Positions 1 to 12,469 are shown, counted from the first letter of the stretch. The stretch: DNA of 64,000 nucleotides from Prostheceraeus crozeri (GCA_907163375.1 CAJQUW010016881.1:496001-560000); one strand, 5' to 3'. Notes: a model not told the origin generated them from the sequence alone. Numbers and translations are program-made.

Positions 1-622
1 GAACAGTGCATGGTGACTATACATCAAAGAGTATTTGTGGTCTTCTGATCGATAACTTTGTGGTCTCGGTCAGATGGACACTTAATTCGACCGTTTTCCG
101 AGATTTTGAAAATGATGAATTATCAAAAATAATTTCGCATGCATGATTAGGCCGATACTATGGTTCGATAGTTTTCATGAAAACCCAGATAGAATGGTTT
201 TAGCAATAAGTTGAATTTCTGAAAAAAACCAAAAGTCTGGTCGAAAGAATATAGGAAATTTTTTAAATTCACGATTGGGATGATCCATAGTTGATTCTTT
301 TCCTTTTGGTGCAGCAACTTGACACACAAATTATGTATTTCGTCGTAGGTCCTATACTTGATCATCATCTCTAAGTTGAGAAATTGTATCGATCAGAAGA
401 CAATTTTTGAGGGACAAAGGCTAATTGAATAAATATCCTAAATCAATGTAAATTCAATCCTCAATTACAGTCTGGTTAAAAGTACGGCTCATGCGTTTTT
501 ACAAGATGCATAACTTTAATTTATTTGTATAATTTAAGTAGCACAACGAAATTTCTTCCCGAAGACAGATCACCTCATATGCTTGAGGCAGGCTTTTTTG
601 GAACTTTCTTAACGTGAAATAG
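1..622 (-). repeat. Dispersed repeat family R1, copy a
   Basis: About 620 bp that reappears in opposite orientation at about 39500-40135. Reverse-complementing this copy gives the same order of blocks as the other: a cttcgggaagaaatttcg block, a gccgtacttttaaccagact-like block, a ccctcaaaaattgtcttctg block and a block with ctgaccgagacc. Identity by eye is roughly 80 percent with indels. No protein is conserved between the copies, and no terminal repeat or target duplication was found, so the family is unassigned. The copy may run past the left edge of the window. Confidence 0.7.
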
Positions 623-1637
623 AAACTAGCAGCAGAACGGAAAGCGATAATTGTTTCGCTTTAAGAACGTGGTATAATGGGCAAAGTGCCTATCAGCCTA
701 CATGTAGGCCTATAAGCCATTTTTGAGCTAGTCCTAGATGAGCTTTTTATGCTATTCCCACATTACAAAGATTTCAACAGACATGTCTGGCAGAAAAAAC
801 ACCGGCGGGGGCTGAACGGATACAGGTTGGTTCCGTTCTGCCCTCACATTATCGATACTTTTTGTGATTTTGATTTTTTGACCTCAAACTCTTGTCTCTC
901 TCTTTGCTTTATACACGATAAAATGTCTTCATAATCATACTTATAGATTGACTCAGTGATGCATCGCAAAATTCGTGTGTCAATAAGTAACCTATTTACC
1001 GTTATATTGGAAGATGCAAGTATTATATCAAATGCCGCAAAATATTTCTTTGGAGGCACAATGAAACTTGAAATCCCACATTATGACAAAAGTAGACGTT
1101 GTTGAGTATATAAAAATCACTATATATCACATTATAAAACGTGGTCCAGACACACGGACGCGATAAAAACAATAGAAAATATCGGGTTGTCCGTTCTGCC
1201 CCAAACCGTTCGGCGTTCCTATTCCTGCCTTGAGCTAAATTTTTCATGAAAAATACTCATTGTCACGGGTAGCACAACATAACAGCGCACAGCTTTTATC
1301 TTAACAGGTATGGCATTTGGCACTTAGTGACTTTCAATTTCTATGTATTGAGATGACTTTTGATGTCTCAACGCATGCGTACGTCTACTTGTAATGGTTG
1401 TAGAGCTATTTTGTTGAAAGCATGTGATGCAGTTGAGGGCCTCGGCTTACCACTCTTCCTTATCCATGGCTAACAACTTCGATTGTTTTCATCCACTCGT
1501 GTGTGCTATAGACAAATGATGTGTGTGTGCGTGCAATACACACTCCCGCGTGCTACTGTGTGAATACTGGCCACCTGTCGATCGAGGCAGGATGGTAGGA
1601 GGGTGGAATAGTAACACAGGCAGCCATTCATCCGACA
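623..1637. other. Unassigned stretch upstream of piggyBac 1
   Basis: No gene recognised. A short inverted similarity exists between about 808-830 (ggggctgaacgga) and 1190-1204 (tccgttctgcccc), which could be the ends of a 400-bp MITE, but the match is short. The left end of the piggyBac element must lie here, yet no clear TTAA-CCC terminus was found. There is a TG/TGTG-rich patch at about 1495-1560. Confidence 0.5.
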
Positions 1638-3386
1638 ATGGCCAGTGCTGCGCGTCCGATACGAGCTTCACGTCCTCGCATTGAAGACCTTGTTGATGAT
1701 TTTGTTTTTGAATCAGCCGTCTGACGAAGAAAACATCTTACAGACATACGAACAGCAAGCTGATCTGTCAGATGTAGCGGATCAGTCGGAAGAAGAGGAT
1801 CTCACAGCTCATGCATCGTCCTCGGGTGTTGTCACAGGTAGATTTGAAGGCAAGGACAAAACGACGTGGGATGCCTCTCTACTTCCACGAGGTACACCTA
1901 GTAGGAGGCAAGGAAGAGCTCCTCGTCATCAAATTATTCGTGAAGCAGGAGGACCGAAGAGAGCAATTTCCTTCACATCTATTCCATTATCATTCTCATC
2001 ATTCATTACTGATGATATAATTTGTGAAATTGTTTCAATGACTAACAAATACGCACATCAATGGATTCATGACAATGAATCTGATTGGTATCAGAAACGA
2101 TACCGTGATATTGACGATGACGAAATGAGGGCGTTCCTGGGCTGCTTGCTTTTGGCCGGAGTCTACAAATCTCATGGAGAAAGCTATGAGCAACTCTGGT
2201 CTGACGACCAGGGCCGTACTATTTTTGGCGCATCAATGAGTTTGAGGAGATTTCAGACTATTTTGAAGTTTCTACGTTTTGATGTCAAAATTACTCGAGA
2301 GCAGAGACGTGCCTCAAGATAAACTGGCTCCTTTCAGAGAAATCTGGACTATGTTTGTCACACAATGTCGAAACAACTTCACCATCGGACCCAATGCAAC
2401 AATAGATGAACAACTGGTGAGTTTCCGTGGACGTTGTCTATTCAAAGTCTATATGCCATCTAAGCCTGACAAGTATGGAATAAAAGTTTGGGTTATGTGT
2501 GATTCCGCCACTGCATACGCCAGCAATTTGGAGATTTACATGGGGAAAACTGGTGAACACCCAGAGGTTGGACAAGTTGCCCGTGTAGAGAAATGCTTGT
2601 CTGTGCCATTGGAAGGAAGTGGAAGAAATATAACTGTTGATAACTTCTTCACGTCGTATGAGTTATCTCAATCACTGCTTCAGAAGAACATAACCTTACT
2701 GGGTACACTGAGGTCGAACAAACCGCAAATCCCACCAGAATTTTTGAAAGACGCTGGACGCCTGCCTTTCTCCACTTTGTTTGGCTATCGGCAGGATGCA
2801 ACCCTCTGCAGCTATATTCCGAAGAAGAACAAGGCTGTAATTCTTCTCTCAACGATGCACAAGACTGGAGATATATCAGATCGCCCTGACAAGAAACCAA
2901 GCATCATTCTCGATTACAACAACACCAAAGGGGCCGTTGATACATTGGACATGTGTGTTCATACTTACACATGTGCCCGTCAAACGCGAAGGTGGCCCAT
3001 GAGAGTCTTTTTCAATGTCATTGATATCGCTGCCTGGAACAGCTATGTGTGCTGGATTTCATGCAATCCAAACTGGAACAGCGGAAAGAGAAACAGCAGA
3101 AGACAATTCATTATTGAGCTGGGAACTGCTTTGATCAAGCCACACGTCAAAAAGATGGAATCAAGACATACAGTCAACCGTGAGGAACCGTATCAGGGCT
3201 TGTGGGTTGATCAACTTTGACTCACCAGCAAATGCCAATGTTCCATCTGATCCAGCTGGTCGCAGTTCTGACAGAGGTCGCTGTCACTTGTGCGAGATAC
3301 GCAAGGTGTCGAGGACAAGGTGTTCTTCTTGTCATCAGTTTGTCTGCCCGCAGCATACTAGAAACATTTGTGATCAGTGTGTTTGA
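1638..3386 (+). pseudogene. piggyBac transposase, decayed (piggyBac element 1)
   Basis: piggyBac (DDE/D) DNA transposase, a cut-and-paste enzyme that targets TTAA. The best start is the ATG at 1638, which opens with MASAARPIRASRPRIEDLVD. The frame then shifts near 1720 to the frame with an acidic N-terminus (SDEEN...) and the N-terminal domain (YRDIDDDEMRAFLGCLLLAG). It shifts again near 2310 into the catalytic core and once more near 3200 into the tail. The three catalytic aspartates are all visible: ATIDEQLVSFRGR, NITVDNFFTSYEL and TKGAVDTLD. The C-terminus is the family's cysteine-rich cross-brace finger (CHLCEIRKVSRTRCSSCHQF...CDQC), ending at TGA 3384-3386. Full domain order with about three frameshifts means a fairly recent but dead copy. 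Terminal repeats were not identified. It is clearly a different family from the piggyBac at the right end of the window. Confidence 0.9.
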
Positions 3387-5224
3387 TATTCATGAACATG
3401 TTTCCTCGCTTTGTGACAGTACATGCATTTCTTTTGTTTGATTTCATTATGCATTTATGAGCTTCATTTAAGGATACACTTGCGATAAACAATATATAGT
3501 GAGTAATTCTGCAAAAGTATGATATTCATTTGTCAATATTTATAATGGGAACCATGGATATAGAGACAAGTCGTGGCAAAACCGATTTATGACAGGCTTG
3601 ACAATTGTCACGGAGTGCCCAGGGGACGTAAGTTTTTAGGGTGCCTAGTATAAGGGTTAGTGACTTGAGTTTATCATGATCAAGAACAGGAGATCCTAGG
3701 GATCAAGATAAAAAAAATTATAAATATTGGTTCAGAACAAAGGAATTTACAGACAGAATACGTTTTTTGAAAAATATTGTTGTTTAAAATAGATTAACCC
3801 CATGCTCATCAACTGTCTGCTAGTGCTGTTTTCGTCATAGATATTTAGTTTTCGTTTTTAACATTTTCATATTTAGGCTTACCGCGTTTGCTCCAATATA
3901 CGGCGCTGCGTTTAATTTGCAATCGAATGTTTTTAGTGCAGCGTATTAGATACAGCGTTTAGGCCCTATTAAGATGCAAAATTTTCAACTTGCGAGATTT
4001 TTCCAAATTGAATAAAAGCAATAACTTTTACAGGTATATGACATTTAAAATGTAAAACTCGATAAGAACTGAAACTCATCTGGCATGGCTACGGGAGGCT
4101 TGTGGAAGAAAAGAAAAGTGATGTTTCCGCTCCCTTCGTTTGACTAAAGCTTTACATTTACCTGCCCGATCCGCGTTCATATAATATATCTAATGTTTTA
4201 TATTATAGAGGAATTCAGTCATTGCATTGATTAAAGTGTATGAGATTGAGTGTTACTGCATTTTGTGACTTCTTTCATCCCAATAGGCTATAGATCATTA
4301 AGTATGCCAATGACGTTTGGTAATAGTTGATAACTATGTCATATGTGTCCTTGTTATTTTTTAGCTCAATGGACAATGTAGGCCTTGCTGTTAATATTCT
4401 TGATATCAGAGCTGCGGCGCTCATTAAAAGTCGGCGTGAATTATAAGAAGTTTACCTTTCAGCTGCGGTGCTTTTATTGGAGGGTGTCGTTTATAGAGGA
4501 AATATGGCAAATTGATTAATTATCCAGTATTATTGAGATTGCCTTCATTTTACTTATACCGGGTAAGCTTACATTTTGCTGATAACAATTAATGCTTGTC
4601 AGTTGCTTTTAAAATATTTTTTCCAATGCTTGTAGCATGAGTAAAAGATGATTGTAAATACATTAATTACAAAGTAAGCTTGATTTTTGCACCGGGCCTG
4701 TACGAAATCTTTCACAAAAGCTGTCACACTTGATCAAGAGAAAATGATCATTATGATTAATGTAGCCAAATTTATTGAAACTGTCGCAGCTTATTGCAAA
4801 GAAGTGACTGGAATAACTGTCACAGCAAAAAGTTTGCACCAGAATTAGGATTAATCCTACTTGAAAACTTTATGTAGACTGTAGGTTCGTCGCTCATGGT
4901 CATGAGTGGTGCAGTGTAGCATGAAAAACTACAAGTGAAATTAAATAAAAATAAATAACTCTTGTATACATACCGCGATCTTGACTGGAAAAAATTGAAC
5001 ACGGGATTATAGTAAAAACAAATTTCAGGAACATTGACTTTTAACTATAATGGGCTTGCAAGTTGCAGCCTAGAATAATCCAGGCTGTACATATGCGAAC
5101 CTTTCATAGAAGGGCTAGGCAGGACGTTCTTGTATTCAACAGTGATAATATGAAAAGTCTAACATGATCATATACACTCAGATTCACGTAAATCACTTTT
5201 TCATTGATCACGAGTTCTAGCTAC
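3387..5224. other. Intergenic, no gene recognised
   Basis: AT-rich DNA between piggyBac 1 and the LINE. The 3' end of the piggyBac element should lie in its left part, but no terminus mirroring a left end was found. No splice-framed open segment or repeat stood out. Confidence 0.5.
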
Positions 5225-6940
5225 AGATCTGCATGCCTATAATAATAATAAGAAGAAGAAATCTTTATTTTGTCAAAACAAATGGCGGTAATGACAGGAC
5301 AGGTGAAATACACAATAGCAAAGTCATGTATACATCGAGTATTTTACAAAAGAGTTATAATAGGTCGCTGAGCGTCTGCGCAATGGTAGAATACTTCTTG
5401 TATGTCGAATGTTTCTTTCATGTTCACGAATGTCAAAAAACTCCGCTAAGGGATGAATGCCTTTTTGCACAGAAATTTTCTGCATGAGCTTGTTACAACA
5501 TTTGTCCAGCATATTCTGGAGACTAGGCACATCAGGAGGGACATTAGCCAACCTCCTGGCAACTCGGTCAAGACGTAAAAGTTTATCGAACAGCGCTTTG
5601 TTAACATCACAGATGACGGGCCAGCAAAAACTGTGTGGCAGTAAACAAAACTTAAATATGCTTGCCAAATAACATTGCCCGGATTATTGTTACTTTTGAG
5701 ACGTTTAACAACAGACATGGCGTAACAACATTTGCTAAACAAGCACGAAAATTGTTCATTCTATTTGGCATTATCAGAAAAAACGACACCGAAAATTTTC
5801 AAGTTTTTCACATTTTGGATAACAGATTCGTTAATAACAATGTTCGGAATCGCTGGAGTACACTGCTTTCTAGATACAGTCAAACATTTAGTTTTGTCAG
5901 GATTGATAGTGAGCTTTTTGTTCTTAGACCAACCATAAAACTCATCAACAACATTCTGACAGTCGTCAACACACTTCTCATCACCCAGATAGACCAACGT
6001 GACATCATCAGCATAGGCAATGACTTTGGTATTGCAGAGGAGAGGGAAATCATCTATAAGGGAGAAACAAAAAGGATAGGGCCGAGAATGGAACCTTGGG
6101 GAACACCACTGCTGATTTTCATCCAAGGTGCAGCAATGCCATTAACCAGAACGCGTTGAAAGCGATTAGAAAGAAAGCTACGTATAAATTTAAGCGGAAA
6201 TGGATCACAATCAAAGTTTTGCATGAGGGAATTGAGAAGGGTGGAGTGACTCACAGAGTCGAAGGCCGAGCGAAAATCGATAGCAACTACTTTGGCATAA
6301 TGGGAAGGACTACTCGTAATGCGTTGAAGAATGGTGAGACGAATCGCAACCAAGGCATTAGTACACCCGCCTAAGCCGTTAGGGACGAAGCCGAACTGAC
6401 GTGGGTTAAAATTATAGGAAAGAGATGGTAAAAGAATATGATCTCTTATGAGCCGCTCAAGGACTTTGCTGCAAAATGGTAAAATCGAAATGGGGCGATG
6501 CCCGGTTTTCCCTTTCGGAATGGGGATAATATTTGCAGATTTCCAAGGAGAGGGGAACACACCATTAACAAGACATCTATTGTACAGAATGGTAAGAGGA
6601 GGGGCAAGCACCTCAGCGAAGGAGCGGTAGAAAAAGCCAGGAATTTCATCGGGCCGGTCGAATTGGATTTACATTGACGGATCATATTTACACCCATAGA
6701 TTCAGTGACACTAAAGGGAGTGGTACGGGACCTGGGACGGTGATCAGTAAATAAATGTAAGTCAGGAGGAGAAAAGGCTGAATGGAACTTGTCATTCAGA
6801 TCGTAAACAGTGGCTTGGTCAAGAGGAGCAGATTGGTTCTTACACTTGATTTGATTATTGATGGCTTTCCATCTCTGAGAGGTTGAAGAGGATGTCAAAC
6901 GAGAGAAGTGTTGTTTTTTGGCAGCAAGAACAGCCGCTGA
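5225..6940 (-). mobile_element. LINE (CR1/jockey superfamily), 5'-truncated, reverse transcriptase part
   Basis: Non-LTR retrotransposon fragment read right to left. It holds the part just before the reverse transcriptase (about 6940-6620), the RT domain and the C-terminal tail. RT motifs seen are IPIPKGKTGHRPISILPFCS, FRSAFDSVSHSTLL, SGVPQGSILGPILF (about 6090-6130) and the catalytic YADD (about 6000-6015, in VIAYADDVTLVY). The tail (5324-5668, LLRLDRVARRL and RSATYYNSFV) looks like the C-terminus of CR1/L2/Rex-type ORF2. The reading frame is broken about four times (near 6650, 6080, 5750 and 5660). The endonuclease domain is missing, so the copy is 5'-truncated. Its 3' end runs through AATAAAG into a CTT/ATT microsatellite tail (about 5225-5260), as in CR1/L2 kin. 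The exact clade is not certain. Confidence 0.88.
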
Positions 6941-8569
6941 AAAGAAACATCAAGAACTTATCCTTGAATTTATGACATCATGTTCATGTCTTTGAATAAA
7001 ATCATCGTTTGTGCCTGAAGAACTGTACTACACGTCTGTTGACATTGGCGCAAAAGACGATTGTTTCTTGTGGAGGAAGCCATGAATAACGGAAACGTGC
7101 ACTACAAGTTCTCAATTTTATTATCTATTGAACGATAGCTTCTCAAATGAACTGTGTTAAATGATGGCAACTTATGCTTGTCCGTCTAAATGACTTTATT
7201 GAGCAATTCCTAATCATTCATACCTAACTTTCCCGTCTGTGTCATCGGGACACATACAACATTACGTTATCATCATGCAACATAGCTAATCATAAACACA
7301 TTTGTTTCACGTAAAAAGTTTACAGGAGTTTATAGATATGTGGCTTGTTAGAAGCAATTGCGCTTCCAACTACTATTTATGTGACTTGAAAAATTCTCTC
7401 AAACGTGCTGCAATTCAGCACGAGTGGATCTGGAAAAGCCGGGAATTTTAGCCACGGATAACCTGTAGGCTTACATCTGTCATGCAGGCCTACTCATATG
7501 AATTGCACACCCACCCTTTCTGCAAGTTGATTTTATTGTACACGTAAACACAACATTTTGTGTCACTCACATACGACCTATCATAAAACAAACATGGGCG
7601 TTAATGTGCTCATATGTATTGAAGCATTTCAAAGGCCGAAAACAAAACCGCGTTTTTTAAAAGGAAACTGAACCCCCAAAGTTTGAAGTTTACAGAATTA
7701 CGTGCTTGACATACCGGTACACTCATGCAGAAATAGATGGTCTTATAGCCTATAGCTCCAAATCGTTAACATTTAAATGGCGATTTAATCATTTTTGACA
7801 ATCTTTTCCTGCGTGCGATTTCTCAGAATGCTTGAAAATGCGATCTGAGATATTTTTGTCCTGTTTTTATAATGTTATCGACTGAAGCTGTTCCTTGAAT
7901 ACTGTGTGTGACCTGAAATGCGATCATATTTGAGTCAGATCTGGCTGACTTGATGATTAACAACTCTCCCTCTTCGCATATGCAGATTCATTCATACCAA
8001 GTTTAGCAGTGCAAACTTAACACAATAGGCATTGTTGACGCAATATTCATCTAGTGGTGAGAGATTGCACCACATGACCTCTACGTCGTTGCAATCCGGA
8101 AGCGTGTGAGATATTGTGATCGTGCAGAAGTGCAGTGAAGAAGCGACTGTCTCTGCATTTCCGATTGCTTGACATCCCAGTTACGCAAGAACAGCGAATG
8201 CAGTTGCAAGTATATCCGTAGCGGTGTCAACGTCTTAGAAATGCAAAATATTTCAGTTAAATGCCAAAACGTGGATAAGGAATCTTTAGAGAGAAAACTT
8301 CAAATTTCAGGTGTCATTTGAGTGCGAAACTGTCATTGATGTGTTCATGACTCAAATATCGTGTAAGTAGTGTTCAAGAATCATGAAATGTTTGATATAT
8401 GAAAAATAGCACGAGTTGCCGAGACCTTTCGTTCATTCTTGTCAAAAATGTTTGAACAAACAATGAAATTGTCGCACAGTGGCGGTGCAAGAAGTCACAG
8501 ACTAGCGTGTTCTAATTCACTTGTACCCACAGTTGTGAGTACGACAAGTGCGACTCCTTTGTGAGTGTA
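6941..8569. other. Intergenic, no gene recognised
   Basis: No coding region, repeat pair or structured element recognised upstream of the MITE at 8570. There is no long open frame with protein-like composition. Confidence 0.5.
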
Positions 8570-8772
8570 AGGCCTCAGCAACACTGCGAGCTTTTCCAAG
8601 CGTTTACGAGCAAAGCGTTTTGCAGCAAATATAAAGTCATCATTGCTGCAGTTGTAGACTGCCACACTGCGAGCAAAACCAAACCAGAGCGATTGATACC
8701 TTGTGGAGATACGTTTGCTCGCGTTTGCTCGGGACGCTCGTGTTTGCTTTGCCTTCAGTGTGGCTGAGGCCT
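8570..8772. mobile_element. MITE, about 203 bp
   Basis: The ends are inverted repeats: AGGCCTCAGCAACACTG on the left and, on the opposite strand, AGGCCTCAGCCACACTG on the right. Similarity continues weakly inward through GAGCAAA-rich motifs. The interior is non-coding. No clean target duplication was seen next to the ends, so the superfamily is open. Confidence 0.6.
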
Positions 8773-8848
8773 AATGCAGCACATTGACTCGATTTCTATG
8801 TTATTGCAGAAACTCTACCATAACAAAGAGGCCCTGACTAGTCATTTT

Positions 8849-9041
8849 TAGGTTTATAGTTGGAAAGAGTCAGGAGTATTTTATGATGTTACTATAATTA
8901 GTTTTAAATGCTTGTACAAAATTTTTCGACTGCTATCCAGCAATCATCTTCGGATAGCAGTCGAAAAATTTTGTACAAGCATTTAAAGCTGATTATAGTA
9001 ACATCATAAAATACTCCTGACTCTTTCCAACTATAAATCTA
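8849..9041. repeat. Nearly perfect hairpin, 90-bp arms
   Basis: The left arm 8849-8938 and right arm 8952-9041 are inverted copies with about three mismatches, separated by a 13-bp spacer (agcaatcatcttc). Mismatches are transitions, so the palindrome is young or kept uniform. There is no coding content. It could be a fold-back MITE or part of one. It sits 10 bp left of the TIR element that starts at 9052. Confidence 0.85.
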
Positions 9042-9051
9042 CCTTAACAAT

Positions 9052-10286
9052 AGGTTACACCACGAGTGCTTTCACGAGCTCGAAGCGCGAGTTTAATCGA
9101 GAATGGTGTAACCACAGAATTAGACAGGACGTCTCTTCTTCTGCTTGACTGGAAAGGAAGCATTGTAACATGTAACGTTGATGAAATGGTACAATCTCCT
9201 GACATAATACCATAGCAATCGAACAATGAGCAGCCAGTTCAACATTAAACACGCAAAATTGTGCAAAGTTTCAGCAACTGTTATCAACCGGATCAAACAG
9301 CAAAGAAACACAGTCGATGTGATGAAGTTCTGCAGATAAGTTTATGAACGTTTTTTCGTGCGCCTGATAACTTTTTTAATAATGTTCGGATGTCCCAACA
9401 TTATCGAGAAGACTTTTGCGCAATGATCTGAATTCCTCGAATCTGAAGGAATCGTGGCGATCGGAGCATTTTGAAGGCATTCACAGCAATCCGCAAACGA
9501 CATTTTTCCTATCTTTGTAAGGCACCAAAAATTTCTTTTTGCCTACTTAGCAGGTACACCTGCATGTGCCATTGAACCAGTTTGCACTTCTAGCAAAGTG
9601 ATAAGCTTAAACAATCTAATTCTGTCGTTGTAACCGAATTGTCGCCACAGTTTTCTGCCAAACTAACATTACTTCCTCGATGTATGGGTTGTGTGAATCA
9701 TAGATATCAGACAGCGGACCAATGATTTCTGAAACCGTTTCTAAGCTATCGACAGGCAGAATTTCATTGTCTCCCTGGTGGTTTGTAGACTCATTTCTCG
9801 GACAATTAATGTACCAAAGATTTTCTGAGTAGAAGATTTCCATGATTTAGTAGGACTACATTCTTTGTTTGTTTACCCGAATGAATGTCCTCTCTCTGTT
9901 GTGTATTATTCTACTTTTGTAGCTTAACATTATATGATTCAGTTCTGTTTTCTGCTGTGATGATAGAGGAAACTGGGGCAGATAATCAAATAGCAGCGCG
10001 CCTTTGAGATGTTTTCTCTTTTTGCCGACGCAATCCAAAAACTTTTCTGATAGGAACTCACACGTTTAATATCAACAATTTTAAGCTTTCATTGGTTCTT
10101 CATGCCCAACTTCGTTCCGTTCGGATTGTTAGCCGCCGACCTTGAGTCAATTTCCATTCTAGCGAACTTCAGATAAACAATTTATTTCTATGGTCCGTTT
10201 GGTAGAAAACTGTGGCGACAATTCGATTACACCATTCTCGATTAAACTCGCGCTTCGAGCTCGTGTAATCGCTCGTGGTGTAACCT
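9052..10286. mobile_element. Non-autonomous TIR DNA transposon, about 1.2 kb, interrupted by a MITE
   Basis: The left end (9052-9111, aggttacaccacgagtg...) and right end (to 10286) are inverted copies of about 100 bp if the MITE at 9112-9627 is removed. The left repeat resumes after the MITE at about 9634 with ccgaattgtcgccacagttt, which matches the right arm at about 10190-10228. Two short ORFs on the minus strand (9616-9843 and 9856-10038) have no recognisable domain. No transposase was seen, so the element is non-autonomous. No clear target duplication was found. A short piece of it (about 10136-10190) recurs at 51455-51512. Confidence 0.75.
9112..9627 (-). mobile_element. MITE family M1, copy A (about 515 bp)
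   Basis: Bounded by ccacagaattaga on the left and tctaattctgtcg on the right, the inverted termini of family M1. Copies also lie at 20646-21083, 48227-48746 and 48765-49295. It lies inside the left TIR of the element at 9052-10286, flanked by gtgtaa (9106-9111) and ttgtaa (9628-9633), a 6-bp target duplication with one mismatch. Orientation is opposite to the other three copies. It has no transposase. Confidence 0.85.
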
Positions 10287-10890
10287 TTAATTGTAATCAT
10301 TGAATATTCACAATTTGCGATTCTAATCTTCTATGCAACATGCGGAGCAACTGCCTACATGCAATAACAATCCGATCTCTATGATGCATGAATGTTCAAA
10401 GCGACGCTGTAGTGTTCAATGTACGGTGAACTGCAACAAATGCGACTTCGAACAGTGCAATGTTTTATAGCATGAATGAAGAGTTGTGGCTTGAATTCCT
10501 GCTTTTTGCACTTTTCCATTCGCAACAATAAGAACAGCCAACACTCATAGAAACTAAATTGAGATTCTATGAGTGAGCCACAAAATTCAAAAGTAATGCT
10601 GAAGTTGATACGTTCAATTCATTAAATGTCCTGCAACAACAGACGGCCTGTTATGTCCTTTACTATTCTTTCTAACAAAAGATAGATCTTGCAATTAGTA
10701 CATTCCTGGACGACTTGCTCAAATCGCTATAGATAGTTGCTCACTATGTTGTGATCTATGTTGGTGGATATCTATGTTGTGAAATATCATTTCCCTACTT
10801 ATCAATGTTTACTCCGATTGAGCACGTACATTTCGGATAATGAATGCATGCATGAATGCGGACTTACAATTCGTCAAAAGTTGCATTTAG
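10287..10890. other. Intergenic, nothing recognised
   Basis: AT-rich unique sequence between two elements. A short near-palindrome containing tctatgagt occurs at about 10545-10575. Nothing else is supported. Confidence 0.45.
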
Positions 10891-11338
10891 TTGGTGCCCA
10901 CACTGTAAACCGTTGACTGACAATTGACAGACATTTATCCTACAAAATCTATTTTGTCGATCATTGTTAGTTCTTGTAGGATGATTGCCACTGAACACAT
11001 ACAATATCTGACAAAAAGTGACAAGATGAATAGCAATGAATTATAGCTTAAATTTTATCAAAAATGTAGGTGATTAATTAGATTATGTCAAAATAAATCA
11101 TTGTTTTGCCACACAATAATACAGATTGCCCAAAAGTCAAGCAATCACTAATCAAAAAAATCAATCAATATCAATCAGGTTTTTTTAGTTGATTTGCATA
11201 CAAAGCATCTGTTTCGACGTCGGTGGAGAACCTACAAATTCGTCGGATATCGCAGGATATTGGAGGTGACAATCGTCGGTTGATTTTGTCAGTAATTTTG
11301 TAGGATAATTGTCGGTCTACGGTTTACAGTACACCAAT
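10891..11338. mobile_element. MITE with ACTGTAAACCG termini, about 440 bp
   Basis: The left end (10902 onward, ACTGTAAACCGTTGACTGAC) is inverted at the right end (to about 11331, where the reverse strand reads ACTGTAAACCGTAGACCGAC). Both continue inward with a TATCCTACAAAAT motif. Outside these, ttggtg and caccaa are also inverted, so the true ends may be 10891 and 11338. The interior is non-coding. Superfamily unknown. Confidence 0.6.
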
Positions 11339-12128
11339 TGTTCGGGTCAGCTGCAAGCAATGAAATAAGTCAAAGTCAAAACCTAAAATAATGAACAAAT
11401 GATTACATTTCTCTACACACAAGGAAAAAGATGTTTCATTTGAGTCTGATCACCGTTAGTGCATCCATTCGTGCTCTCCGTGTTCTGATGCAATTGGAGA
11501 TTACACGCAAGAAAGGCCTTCAAATTTTCTTCAACTCCTTCATTTGACCAAAAAGCTAAATTCCCTCTTTGATGTGTGAAAAATGGAAGCTGCTTGTGGT
11601 TTGGACATCGACTCAAGCTAAGTGTCTGCAATTGTTGTCGGAATTGGAATTCCCTTATGTGGGATTTCCTTGAGAGGTACTGTGAAAGGCGATGTATTAT
11701 GACCACAGGAATCATTTAAATGCAATCATTGGCCACGTCATAGTACTAAATCAACTACAATTTCAATAAGAGAATTTCGGTTAATTTTGTTGAAACCCTC
11801 GTGAAATCTCCACTTTCAGTTGAATTGTCATAATAATTTGTTTGACACTTCCTTGAAGTCAAGCGATAAACAAATTTCTCTGTAGAAGATGAAAGAAAAA
11901 TGTCTGATCAATTTTTCTGTAAAATTTCGAAAAAAATAAATCTTGTTTCAGTCAAGAAGGAAGGTTAGACATCTCTCGTGATTGGTCAACTCTGAGATTA
12001 ACCTTAAACATCTTAAGAAAGAATTTTAGAGCAAATTAGTCCTGAAAATTGTAATCCTATTTAAAGCTAACGGATATAGCTCTATTCATTCACATACTTT
12101 CTGTGAACGTCCCATTCTAACATTATTA
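11339..12128. other. Intergenic, nothing recognised
   Basis: AT-rich sequence with no supported gene. A minus-strand open frame at 11413-11715 has no recognisable motif and is probably chance. Confidence 0.45.
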
Positions 12129-12202
12129 AGGTTTGGTCCATTTTCCGCGCTGCTATCACAAATAATGAACGCTATAGTTATGCGGAAACGTGGATCAGAC
12201 CT
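12129..12202. repeat. Small inverted repeat (MITE-like)
   Basis: The left arm AGGTTTGGTCCA-TTTTCCGC and the right arm, whose reverse complement is AGGTCTGATCCACGTTTCCGC, enclose about 30 bp. It may be a minimal MITE or one end of the block that precedes the Crypton relic. Confidence 0.45.
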
Positions 12203-12270
12203 AGCGTTTTGGTTAATGTCAGACGTTTTTAATAAGCGTTTTGCAATGGAGCACATGTATTTCTTTATGT

Positions 12271-12469
12271 GTTAGATATTGTACGAATATTGGAATTATT
12301 GGCATAGAATGTCCGAGGCGCGTAGCGCCAAGGACATTCTATGTCAATGATTCCAATATGAGTACAATATCTAGCATAACATCTTTCTATGGCCCAACTG
12401 AAATTGATATAGTTGTATTAAGTGATAGATGTCGTACAATATCTAGCTTAACCTCTTTCTATGGTTCTG
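12271..12469. repeat. Hairpin with a following direct repeat, upstream of the Crypton relic
   Basis: The arms 12271-12314 and 12332-12380 form a long hairpin (gttagatattgtac... paired with gtacaatatctagcataac). The spacer carries its own small palindrome (ggcgcgtagcgcc). The outer part of the right arm plus its flank (gtacaatatctagcataacatctttctatgg) is then repeated in direct orientation at about 12433-12466. The block ends about 80 bp before the first in-frame methionine of the recombinase at 12551. It may be the element's left terminal structure, but I could not find a matching block on the right side. Confidence 0.7.

Noticed and set aside
808-1204. Possible MITE bounded by ggggc.gaacgga
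   Set aside because: Terminal match only about 13 bp with one mismatch, no inward extension and no target duplication.
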